DNA from: Flavobacteriaceae bacterium
GTDB taxonomy: Bacteria > Bacteroidota > Bacteroidia > Flavobacteriales > Weeksellaceae
Reading direction: 5' to 3'
NCBI GenBank assembly: GCA_031273305.1
Contig: JAISSC010000089.1
Coordinates: 1 to 15,049, forward strand
DNA length: 15,049 bases
Part shown: one piece after another, positions 7,717-15,049 of the stretch
Position numbering within the stretch: position 1 is the first letter of the stretch
Layout of the letters: each line of letters starts with the position of its first letter
Notes under the pieces: model-generated
What the model saw: only the letters and a program-made list of their open reading frames with translations
Database searches by the model: none
Told to the model about the DNA's origin: nothing
Program-made: the position numbers and the translations under genes

Positions 7717-8406
7717 ATGGCAACGAAAGCAAATTCAAAAGACAGAGTATTAAACATGGTATACTCTTTAGGTGCATCAGTAGTTATATTAGGAGCACTG
7801 TTTAAAATTAATCACTTATCGCTATTGGGAATTGACGGGAGTATAGTTTTGGCGATTGGGCTTATAGTGGAAGCCTTTATATTTGTAGTTTTTGCTTTTG
7901 ACCCCCCAAAAGGAGAATACCAATGGGAAAGAGCTTATCCGGAGTTATTGGATGAGAAACCGGTAGAAAGAAAAGCAAGAGGAGGAGCTGCAGAACAAGA
8001 TAAATTACTAAAAGAAACAGAAGCCTCCCTATCTGCAAAATTAGACCAAATGCTATCTCAGGCAAAATTAGACGTAAATTTACTGGATAGATTAAGAGGA
8101 GGAATTGAAAATTTCGGTGATGCCGTAGAGGGAATTAATAAGACCGTAGAAGCAACCACTGCCACAGAAAAATATAAAGATCAGTTATACCTGGCTTCTT
8201 CCCATTTGGAAAGTTTGAATGCCTTGTATCAGTTACAGTTAGACAGCGGAAGAAAATATACCGAAGTCAATCAAAAATATATAGAAGATTTATCCCAAGC
8301 AGGACAAAATTCAGCCGCTTTCCAACAACAATTGGCTGAGTTGACTGCAAACTTAAATAATTTAAACAAGGTATATGGTGGTATGCTTAATGCCATGAAG
8401 GCTTAA
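7717..8406 (+). CDS. gldL: Gliding motility / T9SS motor protein GldL
   Basis: Inner-membrane subunit of the GldLM motor, which converts proton flow into rotation driving T9SS export and gliding. The 229-residue protein has two transmembrane helices, about residues 13-31 and 41-61, then the junction FDPPKGEYQWERAYPE and a long cytoplasmic helical domain (about 95-229). The acidic residue inside helix 2 is Glu52 (GLIVEAFIF), matching Glu49 of Flavobacterium johnsoniae GldL, which is needed for motor function. The gene lies 104 bases after gldK and 34 bases before gldM. The gldK-gldL gap is AT-rich with no clear terminator or promoter, so cotranscription is likely. Confidence 0.96.
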   Translation: MATKANSKDRVLNMVYSLGASVVILGALFKINHLSLLGIDGSIVLAIGLIVEAFIFVVFAFDPPKGEYQWERAYPELLDEKPVERKARGGAAEQDKLLKETEASLSAKLDQMLSQAKLDVNLLDRLRGGIENFGDAVEGINKTVEATTATEKYKDQLYLASSHLESLNALYQLQLDSGRKYTEVNQKYIEDLSQAGQNSAAFQQQLAELTANLNNLNKVYGGMLNAMKA

Positions 8407-8440
8407 TAATTTTAGTAAATTAAAAATAAATAAGTAAAAA

Positions 8441-9967
8441 ATGGCAGCAGGAGGAGCACAAGCACCACGTCAGAAGATGATAAACCTAATGTATTTAGTG
8501 TTTATCGCAATGATGGCTATGAACGTAGATAGAGAGGTATTACGATCCTTTGAGGGAATAAACCAATCGTTGGAACTATCTACACGTTTAACCAAAGAAA
8601 ATAATAAGACCTTTTATGACCAGATTAACGGTAAAAAGGCGGGAGACCCGGGATATATTGAAATCTCACAAAAGGCAGACGTAGTAAGAGCACAGGCACA
8701 GGGTGTTATAGATGTCATAGATGGGGTTAAAGCAGCATTAACCGAAAAAGCAGAGTATAAGCCGCCAACTGGTGATGAGGAAACCAATTACAGCTCTTTG
8801 CAAAAAACAGATGTTGTAAACAAGATTTTCTTTGCCAGCAATAATAAACCTACAGAAGAAGTTCAAAATATGATTAATAAAATCCAGAATTTTGTCAAGT
8901 TTATGCTTGAAGATGCAGACAAAGATGCAAAAGTCAGGATAAATCAGTTATTTGATTTCTCAGGAAAAGGAAAAAAATCATGGCTTGTAGACCAGTTTTA
9001 TGATCAACCTTTGATAGCCGCATTAGCCAATTTAAACAAATTGGAATCAAATATAAGGACTGAAGAGGGGAACAGAGTTAGGGATCTATTGTCTAATAAG
9101 TTAAAGGATGATATTGAACTGAGAGCCTTTGAAGCTATTGTATCGGCACCAAAATATGTGAAAGCAGGAGAGAAGTTTAATGTAACGATAGGGTTCGGAG
9201 CCTATGATAATACTTTGAAAGGTACCATTAGCCTGAACGGAAGAAATGTTCCGTTAACTGATGGTAAAGCGGTGGTAGCTATGGTTGCTTCCGGAGTCGG
9301 AGTACAACATTTAGTAGGAAATATCACTTATCAGACCCCACACGGACCAGAAACAAAAACATTTAATGAACCTTACGAAGTAGTATCTGAAACGTTGAAA
9401 GAGTTACCGACAGGTGGCACAGTTGTTGCGGATAAGATGAATGTAGTATACAGAGGAGTAGATAACCCTATGAGTGGCTCGGTAACCGGAGTAGATGCAT
9501 CTACGATTAATTTGACAGCTACTAATGGTAGTTTATCCAGAGCAGGAAAAGGTTGGGTATTTAGACCGGCATCAGGAACTTCCGCTACGTTTACCATCTC
9601 CGGAAGAACTTCAACAGGAAAAACAATATCTTCTCCGTTTACATTTAGAATTAAGAATATACCGAAAGCTCAGGGACAGATAAGAGGAACCAATGTATTG
9701 TCTATGCCGGCATCTTCTTTGCCTAATCAGACTGTAGGTGCAGGTATCCCGGATTTCGAATTCCCGGTTTCGTTTAGCGTGACAGGATTTAAAGTAAAAG
9801 TAACAGGACAACCGACTACAACCGTATCGGGAAGTTCGTTGAGAGCAGCAGCAGGAGCCTTATCCAAAGCAAGGGCGGGAGATCAGGTATTGATATTTGA
9901 TATTTCGGCAGTAGCTTCAGGAATATCACAACAAAATATATCACCGATTGTAATAAATGTACAATAA
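8441..9967 (+). CDS. gldM: Gliding motility / T9SS motor protein GldM
   Basis: Inner-membrane partner of GldL; a dimeric shaft that spans the periplasm to contact the GldK/GldN ring. The 508-residue product matches the family length of about 515. A short cytoplasmic N-terminus (MAAGGAQAPRQKM) carries Arg10, equivalent to Arg9 of F. johnsoniae GldM, which lies near the GldL membrane glutamate. One transmembrane helix follows (about 13-29, MINLMYLVFIAMMAMNV). Residues from about 30 to 225 are largely helical (domain D1). From about 226 the sequence turns to beta-rich, Gly/Ser/Thr-rich domains (D2-D4), for example ISLNGRNVPLTDGKAVV. It overlaps no neighbour; gldN starts 29 bases later. Confidence 0.97.
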   Translation: MAAGGAQAPRQKMINLMYLVFIAMMAMNVDREVLRSFEGINQSLELSTRLTKENNKTFYDQINGKKAGDPGYIEISQKADVVRAQAQGVIDVIDGVKAALTEKAEYKPPTGDEETNYSSLQKTDVVNKIFFASNNKPTEEVQNMINKIQNFVKFMLEDADKDAKVRINQLFDFSGKGKKSWLVDQFYDQPLIAALANLNKLESNIRTEEGNRVRDLLSNKLKDDIELRAFEAIVSAPKYVKAGEKFNVTIGFGAYDNTLKGTISLNGRNVPLTDGKAVVAMVASGVGVQHLVGNITYQTPHGPETKTFNEPYEVVSETLKELPTGGTVVADKMNVVYRGVDNPMSGSVTGVDASTINLTATNGSLSRAGKGWVFRPASGTSATFTISGRTSTGKTISSPFTFRIKNIPKAQGQIRGTNVLSMPASSLPNQTVGAGIPDFEFPVSFSVTGFKVKVTGQPTTTVSGSSLRAAAGALSKARAGDQVLIFDISAVASGISQQNISPIVINVQ

Positions 9968-9996
9968 AAAGAAATAATTTTTAAATACTATTTAAC

Positions 9997-10932
9997 ATGA
10001 AATATCTAGTAGTTTGTTTAGCAATCTTAATCAGCACAGGAGCTTCAGCACAGAATTTGCTGAACGCAAAATCTCCCGAAGAATTAAGAGAAATGAGAGC
10101 GGAGAGGTATGACATAGTGAACGGAACCGATACTATATCAACTCAGCCAACGGTTCTGCCGTATGGTTACATAGAAGATAAAGATATACTATGGTCGAAA
10201 GTAGTATGGGAGATTATAGATTTGAATGAAAAGTTGAATCAGCCGTATTATCACTCTCAAAGTGAAGTTTCAGCCAACTATGTATCTTTATACGATGCCT
10301 TGTTTGAAGGGATAAATTCCGGGAAAATTACAGAAGTATACGACGATGATAATTTTACTTCCAAAATAGCTCCGGAGAATCTTCAAAATAAAATTCAGGC
10401 AGTAAGAGAATCAGAGTGGTTACAAGATAAAAGAGCTTCGGGAGAAGAAATCACCGAACAGGATTTGTTGGAAGGAACCGACCATTTCAAAACAGATACC
10501 CGAAGTGTGAAGTTGATAAAGGTCAAAGGAATGTGGTATATGGATAAAAGATTAGGTCAAATGAAGTATCGTCTGTTGGGGCTTGCACCTATGGGACCTG
10601 ACCCTCAGGTTTTAGGTCTGACGGAAGCCACTTTGTTAGGATATGAGGGAGATGATGAATTAATTGATCTGTTCTGGATTTTTTATCCCGGAGCCAGAGA
10701 AGTATTATCAAGCTATACCATCTTTAATCCACAAAACGGTTCCTCACTGATTACTTACGATGATGTGTTGAATGCCAGAAGATTCAGTTCTATCATTTAT
10801 AAGTCACAATCAGAATATGGAGACGGAGAAATATCTAATTATATTCCCGAAGATGCAAAATCACAGCTCGAAGAGAGTAACAGAATTAAAAATGAAATTC
10901 TACAAAAAGAGAACTATATGTGGAATTACTAG
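9997..10932 (+). CDS. gldN: Gliding motility / T9SS periplasmic ring protein GldN
   Basis: Periplasmic partner of GldK in the T9SS ring (PorN in Porphyromonas). The 311-residue product starts with a Sec signal peptide, MKYLVVCLAILISTGASA, with likely cleavage after the ASA before QN. The mature part carries GldN-type segments such as VLPYGYIEDKDILWSKVVWEIIDLNEKLNQP and, further on, MKYRLLGLAPMGPDP and LFWIFYPGAREVL. It is the last gene of the gld cluster and is followed by a strong terminator. No gldO paralogue follows, unlike F. johnsoniae. Confidence 0.95.
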   Translation: MKYLVVCLAILISTGASAQNLLNAKSPEELREMRAERYDIVNGTDTISTQPTVLPYGYIEDKDILWSKVVWEIIDLNEKLNQPYYHSQSEVSANYVSLYDALFEGINSGKITEVYDDDNFTSKIAPENLQNKIQAVRESEWLQDKRASGEEITEQDLLEGTDHFKTDTRSVKLIKVKGMWYMDKRLGQMKYRLLGLAPMGPDPQVLGLTEATLLGYEGDDELIDLFWIFYPGAREVLSSYTIFNPQNGSSLITYDDVLNARRFSSIIYKSQSEYGDGEISNYIPEDAKSQLEESNRIKNEILQKENYMWNY

Positions 10933-11033
10933 TAGTGAGTTGCTGTTTGGTTAATAATTTGGACTTACGGAATCCAAACTATAACGACTGAATAGTTACA
11001 ATCTACGGCGATTACTAAAAAATGCATTTCATT

Positions 11034-11072
11034 AAAAAAGTCCTAAATCCATTTGATTTAGGACTTTTTTTT
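11034..11072 (+). terminator. Intrinsic terminator of the gld operon
   Basis: A perfect 16-bp stem (11034-11049 with 11055-11070) has the core AGTCCTAAATC/GATTTAGGACT flanked by A and T runs, with a 5-base loop CATTT. The right arm runs into eight consecutive Ts (11065-11072). It lies about 100 bases after the gldN stop and before the FAD oxidoreductase gene. Confidence 0.88.
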
Positions 11073-11079
11073 ATCTTTG
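11052..11079 (+). promoter_or_regulatory. Candidate promoter for the FAD oxidoreductase-rhomboid unit, overlapping the terminator
   Basis: TATCTTTG at 11072-11079, followed by C, is a perfect match to the -7 consensus TAnnTTTG. A TTTG at 11052-11055, at the loop/right-arm boundary of the terminator, could serve as the -33 element, but the 16-base spacing is a little short. Transcription would begin near 11086, about 34 bases before the ATG. Confidence 0.5.
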
Positions 11080-11119
11080 CCTTATCAAAGTTATTACTCT
11101 TCTTTATGGTAAATGCAGC

Positions 11120-12160
11120 ATGTTAGATTATCTTATTGTAGGTCAGGGACTGGCAGGTTCATGTTTAGCCCATAAGCTCGGCAAAGAAAACAAATCGTTT
11201 AAAATTATAGATATTGTTTCCAACTCCGCATCTTTCATTTCATCAGGAATGTACAATCCGGTAGTGCTCAAAAGATTTACCCCTGTTTGGAATGCACAGG
11301 AAGAGATCAATAAATTACTGGAAGAATTTTCCGAGTTTGAGAAATTATTACAGGTTAAATTAGTATATCCGTCTGACTTATATCGAATCTTAGCCAACGA
11401 AGATGAAGTAAAAACCTGGACAAAAAAATCCCGTACCAATGAGAATTTAATACCTTTTTTAGACCCTCAGATACATAGTTCCGTTAATCCCTATATAAAG
11501 GCAGATTTTGGAATGGGAAAAGTTATGCAATGCGGAAAAATATTTGTAAGAGAGTTATTAAGAGAATTTAGAAAATATTTGATTTCCCGCCATGCGCTTA
11601 TAGATGACGTATTTGACTTTACCTCTTTGGAAGTAAGAACAAATGAAGTAGAATATAAAGGAATCAGAGCAGGAAAGATAGTTTTTTGTGATGGATATGC
11701 ATTAAAAGTGAATCCGTTTTTCAGTTATCTTCCTATGGAGGGAGTGAAAGGAGAAACCGTAGTAATTCATGCCAATGGATTAGGATTAAAAGATATTGTG
11801 AAATCGAAAGTATTCATTATGCCGATGGAAAAAGATTATTATTATGTAGGAGCCACTTATTATTATCGGGAAGTGAATGATGAGATTTCAGAAGAAGGTC
11901 AGGGAGAGTTGGTAGAAAATCTGAACAGGTTTTTGACCATAGAGTACAAAATAGTAAAATCCTTTGCCGGGATTCGACCTACGGTAGTGGACAGGAGACC
12001 TCTATTGGGAGCACACCCGGATAAAAAAAATGTGTATATTTTTAACGGGTTAGGAAGCAGAGGCGTTATGTTAGCACCTGCTATGGCAGAGGGATTGTAT
12101 AATTTCATGGAAAATTCAGCAGAATTACTATCAGAAGTAGATATAAAAAGATTTAATTAA
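11120..12160 (+). CDS. FAD-dependent oxidoreductase, DAO (D-amino-acid oxidase) family
   Basis: A 346-residue flavoprotein. The N-terminus has the dinucleotide-binding motif in YLIVGQGLAGSCLA (Gly8, Gly10, Gly13), followed at about 26-32 by the strand FKIIDIV, whose end residue contacts ribose in Rossmann folds. The C-terminus, FAGIRPTVVDRRPLLG and then NGLGSRGVMLAPAMAEGL, resembles the end of DAO-family enzymes including the oxidase half of MnmC and glycine oxidases. No MnmC methyltransferase domain is present and the substrate is unknown. It is cytoplasmic: no signal peptide. The stop codon TAA is immediately followed by the rhomboid ATG, so the two are probably cotranslated. Family sure, reaction not. 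Confidence 0.85.
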   Translation: MLDYLIVGQGLAGSCLAHKLGKENKSFKIIDIVSNSASFISSGMYNPVVLKRFTPVWNAQEEINKLLEEFSEFEKLLQVKLVYPSDLYRILANEDEVKTWTKKSRTNENLIPFLDPQIHSSVNPYIKADFGMGKVMQCGKIFVRELLREFRKYLISRHALIDDVFDFTSLEVRTNEVEYKGIRAGKIVFCDGYALKVNPFFSYLPMEGVKGETVVIHANGLGLKDIVKSKVFIMPMEKDYYYVGATYYYREVNDEISEEGQGELVENLNRFLTIEYKIVKSFAGIRPTVVDRRPLLGAHPDKKNVYIFNGLGSRGVMLAPAMAEGLYNFMENSAELLSEVDIKRFN

Positions 12161-12829
12161 ATGGAAGATTTTAATATTATAGTTATAGGGATTATAGCGA
12201 TTACGGCAGTATTCAGCTTAAAAGGGTTTAACGATCCGGTATTTTTTGAGCGGTATAAATTTAATACGGGAGCAATTCTAAGAGGAAAACAATGGGACAG
12301 GATGATTACGTCAGCCTTTCTGCATGGAGATATGGTGCATTTATTCTTTAATATGTATACCTTTTACTTCTTTTCAACCTTTATATTACATTTCGGCATC
12401 TTGTTCTTCTTTATAACTTATTTAGGAGCTGTTTTGGGTGGAAACTTTCTGGCTCTATGGATGCATAAAAATGAACCGTATTATAGTGCCGTAGGAGCCT
12501 CCGGAGGAGTGTCGGGGATTTTATTTGCAGCTATTATACTTAATTCCCAGATAGCAATAGGCATTTTTCCGTTACCGTTCTCCATTCCCGGTTGGATTTT
12601 CGGGATTATCTATTTAGCATATTCGGTTTATGGAATGAAAGCCCAGCTGGGAAATATAGGTCACGATGCCCATTTGGGAGGAGCCGTAATAGGAATTATT
12701 TGTGCTGTTGGTTTTGTATTCTTATTCCCATACCATCCATATGTTTCTTTTCAACCGAGATACCTGTTAATCATGTTAATTCCGATAGCAGTGCTGGCTT
12801 ATCAGGTATTTACCAACAAAGGCAGGTGA
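12161..12829 (+). CDS. Rhomboid family intramembrane serine protease
   Basis: A 222-residue polytopic inner-membrane protein with about six hydrophobic segments, the size of a minimal rhomboid. Rhomboids cut membrane-spanning substrates within the bilayer with a Ser-His dyad. The dyad is present: Ser114 in GASG (112-115) and His171 in GHDAHLGG (167-174). The oxyanion-side motif HLFFNMYTF (His60, Asn64) in the second segment and the WDRMITSAFLHGD loop region before it are typical. It is likely active. There are no extra domains. The ATG directly follows the preceding gene's stop with no gap, which implies translational coupling. Substrates cannot be inferred; its closeness to the gld cluster is suggestive only, since a terminator separates them. 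Confidence 0.93.
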   Translation: MEDFNIIVIGIIAITAVFSLKGFNDPVFFERYKFNTGAILRGKQWDRMITSAFLHGDMVHLFFNMYTFYFFSTFILHFGILFFFITYLGAVLGGNFLALWMHKNEPYYSAVGASGGVSGILFAAIILNSQIAIGIFPLPFSIPGWIFGIIYLAYSVYGMKAQLGNIGHDAHLGGAVIGIICAVGFVFLFPYHPYVSFQPRYLLIMLIPIAVLAYQVFTNKGR

Positions 12830-12917
12830 ATAATCGGAGTTGAGGCTGTCCAAAAAACATTTAGGGTGTTGCATAGTCAAAGTCAGGAAATCACAATGTG
12901 CTTAAACCGAACTAACG

Positions 12918-14195
12918 TTACTTTAAAATCTCAAAGCCTATTTCACAGTTAAGACACTGTTTATTAGAACATTTCGTTTTATACAGATATAAAAATGCCT
13001 GAGAATCCAGAGCAGTCTTAAAGTTAACACCCAGTTTTTTGAAGTTCTTGATTATTGAATTATTTTCCGCACTAATCTCACCGATTATCGTTAGGATTTC
13101 GTTACCCATAGGCTTTCCGATGCTCTGTGAATAGGCAAATTTTACGGGAAGAAAAGCATTGAGTATAATTAATTCCTTTTGAGCTTTTGATAGCGTTCTT
13201 TTTGCAGGTATTTTTGAGGACTTTTTACCCAAGATATAGTGAGTGTCCCAATAAGAAAAGGCTTTTACCTCGTTTAAAATCATATCATATTGCTTAAGAC
13301 TTTTCGCACCTATTACATAAGAGAATAAATTTTGATATTTGGAAAACAAATTAGCCAGTTGAGAAAGGCGGATTGTAGGAAAATGTGCAGGTCGCAGGCG
13401 TAAATATTTTATCTCAACAGTTTGTTTTGGAAACCGGAATTTTCTTTTTAAATAATTAAATTCGTTTTTCAAAAGTTCCGAATATTCATCGTCATCACCC
13501 TTATTAAAGCTATTAGTCAAGCCCAGAAACAGGGCTTCCAGTTGGGTAGGGCGGGAAGATATTTTTCGTATTATTTTATAGTTCAGAGAGAGGAAGATTT
13601 GTTCAAAAGCCTCTGCATTGATTTTTAGTCCGAATGCATAGGCGAGGGTGGTGGCTAACGTGGCTTCCCAGTCGTTATTTTTTAGATTTAATATATGAAA
13701 AATATGGTCGCATTTTTCTTGTAGTTTACCTAAATATAATTTTTCGGATAAAGAAATGGAGGGGTTGTGGAGATAACGGTCGAATAGATTCTCACAAGGA
13801 ATAAAAGTAAAACTTTTATTCTCCAGGTGGTTGTAATTTTCCAGAAAACTTTTAGATATATAGGATTTCAATTCCAGTGTAGGGATGTTTTTTTCCTGTA
13901 AAGATGGTATTTGGACATCCATTTCGTATACAACATGCAGGATAATACTATCATAAGAAGGATTGAGGGTATGTTTATGTTTTATCCAGTCGGAAGATTT
14001 TACATGGATTTCGACATCTCCAATCCATTCTATATCATCAATTTTAATTTTGGCGAAGCTAAAATCAGGACCGGAATCAGTATTGTAATAACCCGAACGG
14101 ATAATTTCTATCTTCTTTCCCGAAGTGGTGTATGAATTGAACAGATCAAACTTTTTGAACTGCCATATATGATGTAATAGATTCTCCTTTATCAT
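12918..14195 (-). CDS. DUF2851 family protein
   Basis: A 425-residue protein of unknown function, recognised as DUF2851 of Bacteroidota by its start (ENLLHHIWQFKKFD) and the block SGPDFSFAKIKIDD (41-54) with GDVEIHVKSSDW (59-70). That arrangement, an Asp after Gly-Pro followed by a strand with Glu-x-His-x-Lys, resembles the core of PD-(D/E)xK nuclease folds; I infer this and it is unproven. The C-terminus ends in a cysteine cluster, Cys409-x4-Cys414-x2-Cys417, which may bind zinc or an iron-sulfur cluster. No signal peptide or membrane helix is seen. It lies downstream of gltA on the same strand but after a terminator, with its own candidate promoter, and converges on the rhomboid gene with an 88-base gap that has no clear hairpin. 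Confidence 0.85.
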   Translation of the reverse strand: MIKENLLHHIWQFKKFDLFNSYTTSGKKIEIIRSGYYNTDSGPDFSFAKIKIDDIEWIGDVEIHVKSSDWIKHKHTLNPSYDSIILHVVYEMDVQIPSLQEKNIPTLELKSYISKSFLENYNHLENKSFTFIPCENLFDRYLHNPSISLSEKLYLGKLQEKCDHIFHILNLKNNDWEATLATTLAYAFGLKINAEAFEQIFLSLNYKIIRKISSRPTQLEALFLGLTNSFNKGDDDEYSELLKNEFNYLKRKFRFPKQTVEIKYLRLRPAHFPTIRLSQLANLFSKYQNLFSYVIGAKSLKQYDMILNEVKAFSYWDTHYILGKKSSKIPAKRTLSKAQKELIILNAFLPVKFAYSQSIGKPMGNEILTIIGEISAENNSIIKNFKKLGVNFKTALDSQAFLYLYKTKCSNKQCLNCEIGFEILK

Positions 14196-14204
14196 TTTGA
14201 TGAT

Positions 14205-14240
14205 TAAAAATATTTTAATAAAGGATAAAATTACAAAAAA
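14205..14240 (-). promoter_or_regulatory. Candidate promoter for the DUF2851 gene
   Basis: On the minus strand TTTTTTG (14240-14234) and TATTTTTA (14212-14205) are 21 bases apart, the same arrangement as the candidate GH3 promoter. The predicted transcription start lies only a few bases before the ATG at 14195, so the mRNA would be nearly leaderless. The -33 element is also the T-run of the gltA terminator. Confidence 0.4.
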
Positions 14241-14276
14241 TATAAAAGTTCCAACGTTTTAAGTTGAAACTTTTAT
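14235..14276 (-). terminator. Intrinsic terminator of gltA
   Basis: Arms 14263-14276 and 14242-14255 pair over 14 positions with one mismatch and a 7-base loop. In the minus-strand transcript the stem is followed, after one A, by a run of Ts (14240-14235). It begins 22 bases past the gltA stop. Confidence 0.75.
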
Positions 14277-14298
14277 GAAAATAAGGTTACTTTCTTAA

Positions 14299-15049
14299 TT
14301 ATCTCTTATCAATATCTACGTAGTCTCTTCTGGGACTGCCTGTGTATATTTGTCTCGGTCTGTTGATAGGTTCTCCGTTCACTCTCATTTCTTTCCATTG
14401 CGCAATCCATCCCGGAAGACGTCCTAACGCAAACATGACGGTGAACATTTCGGTTGGGATTCCCAGTACCCGGTAAATAATTCCTGAATAGAAATCTACA
14501 TTAGGGTATAGTTTTTTCTCTACAAAGTACGGATCATTCAGAGCTACTTGTTCTAATTTTTTAGCTATCTCCAATGCTTCATCATGTATTCCCAGTTTTT
14601 CAAACAGGTCATCGGCAACTTTTTTAATAACTCTTGCCCGCGGGTCAAGGTTCCTGTATACTCTGTGTCCGAATCCCATCAATCGGAAACTATCATCCTT
14701 CGATTTGGCTTTATCTATCCATTTTTGAAGATTTCCTCCGTCTTCTTTAATCATTTCCAGCATTTCTATCACTGCCTGATTAGCACCTCCGTGTAAAGGT
14801 CCCCAAAGGGCAGAAACGCCGGCGGAAATAGAAGCAAATAATCCGGTATGAGCAGAACCTACCATCCTCACGGTAGAGGCAGAACAATTTTGTTCATGGT
14901 CTGCATGAAGGATTAACAGCTTATCAATAGCATCTACTACCACTTCGTCAATTTCCAGTTTTTCGGTTGGTTTTCTGAACATCATTTGATAGAAATTGTG
15001 AGGATAATCCAGACTGTTATCGGAATAGTTTAGAGGCAAACCTAATTTT
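14299..15049 (-). CDS. gltA: Citrate synthase, partial, N-terminus beyond right edge
   Basis: Condenses acetyl-CoA and oxaloacetate to citrate, the entry step of the TCA cycle, in the cytoplasm. About 249 C-terminal residues are visible of a protein usually near 430. All three catalytic residues are present: His in GPLHGGAN, His in MGFGHRVYRN and Asp in PNVDFYSGI. The segments FTVMFALGRLPGWIAQWKE and the terminal RPRQIYTGSPRRDYVDIDKR track closely with E. coli-type (type II) citrate synthase. A TTG at 15039 is an internal leucine, not a start; the frame is open to the window edge. It ends before its own terminator and is upstream of DUF2851 on the same strand. Confidence 0.96.
   Translation of the reverse strand, partial: KLGLPLNYSDNSLDYPHNFYQMMFRKPTEKLEIDEVVVDAIDKLLILHADHEQNCSASTVRMVGSAHTGLFASISAGVSALWGPLHGGANQAVIEMLEMIKEDGGNLQKWIDKAKSKDDSFRLMGFGHRVYRNLDPRARVIKKVADDLFEKLGIHDEALEIAKKLEQVALNDPYFVEKKLYPNVDFYSGIIYRVLGIPTEMFTVMFALGRLPGWIAQWKEMRVNGEPINRPRQIYTGSPRRDYVDIDKR

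Noticed and set aside
10772..10954. Small plus-strand open frame overlapping the end of gldN
   Set aside because: It is a frame-shifted shadow of gldN and has no independent start context or recognisable product.
11120..12160. MnmC tRNA-modification enzyme
   Set aside because: Only an oxidase-like domain of 346 residues is present, with no methyltransferase half; the C-terminal similarity is shared by the wider DAO family.
15037..15039. TTG as the start of citrate synthase
   Set aside because: The frame stays open upstream to the window edge and the visible part covers only the C-terminal portion of the family, so this is an internal leucine.
1..15049. CRISPR arrays, tRNA or rRNA genes, prophage or defence genes
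   Set aside because: No regularly spaced repeats, cloverleaf-like sequence or rRNA signature was seen, and every long frame is assigned to another family.

Overview
This is AT-rich DNA from a member of the Bacteroidota, most likely a flavobacterium (order Flavobacteriales). The evidence is a complete gldK-gldL-gldM-gldN cluster, which encodes the core of the type IX secretion system (T9SS) and gliding motor and is confined to this phylum. Shine-Dalgarno sequences are absent before most genes, and several gene starts are preceded by Bacteroidota-type promoter boxes (TAnnTTTG-like). The genus cannot be fixed from the window.

Layout. Positions 1-752 (minus strand) hold the N-terminal 250 residues of a long-chain acyl-CoA synthetase that runs off the left edge. 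It is divergent from a GH3-family acyl-acid amido synthetase-like gene (924-2438, plus). Next come topA (2632-4947) and, overlapping its stop codon by one base, an arginase-fold gene (4947-6065) whose metal-binding motifs look eroded. The gld cluster follows on the same strand: gldK (6188-7612, lipoprotein), gldL (7717-8406, inner-membrane motor), gldM (8441-9967, inner-membrane anchor plus periplasmic shaft) and gldN (9997-10932, periplasmic). It ends at a strong intrinsic terminator (11034-11072). A second plus-strand unit, with its own promoter, encodes a DAO-family FAD oxidoreductase (11120-12160) and a directly abutting rhomboid protease (12161-12829). The right end is on the minus strand and convergent with this: gltA (citrate synthase, entering from the right edge, ending at 14299), a terminator, then a DUF2851 gene (14195-12918).

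How the genes work together. GldL and GldM form the proton-driven motor, GldM reaches across the periplasm, and GldK and GldN form the ring beneath the outer membrane. The flanking genes are mostly housekeeping: DNA relaxation, acyl activation, TCA-cycle entry, membrane proteolysis. I see no tRNA, rRNA, CRISPR array, intact insertion sequence or prophage gene. The gap between rhomboid and DUF2851 has at most a faint insertion-sequence-end-like string. The least understood items are the arginase-fold probable pseudoenzyme between topA and gldK, the DUF2851 protein with a nuclease-like N-terminal signature and a C-terminal cysteine cluster, and two sites where a terminator and the next gene's promoter share the same bases.
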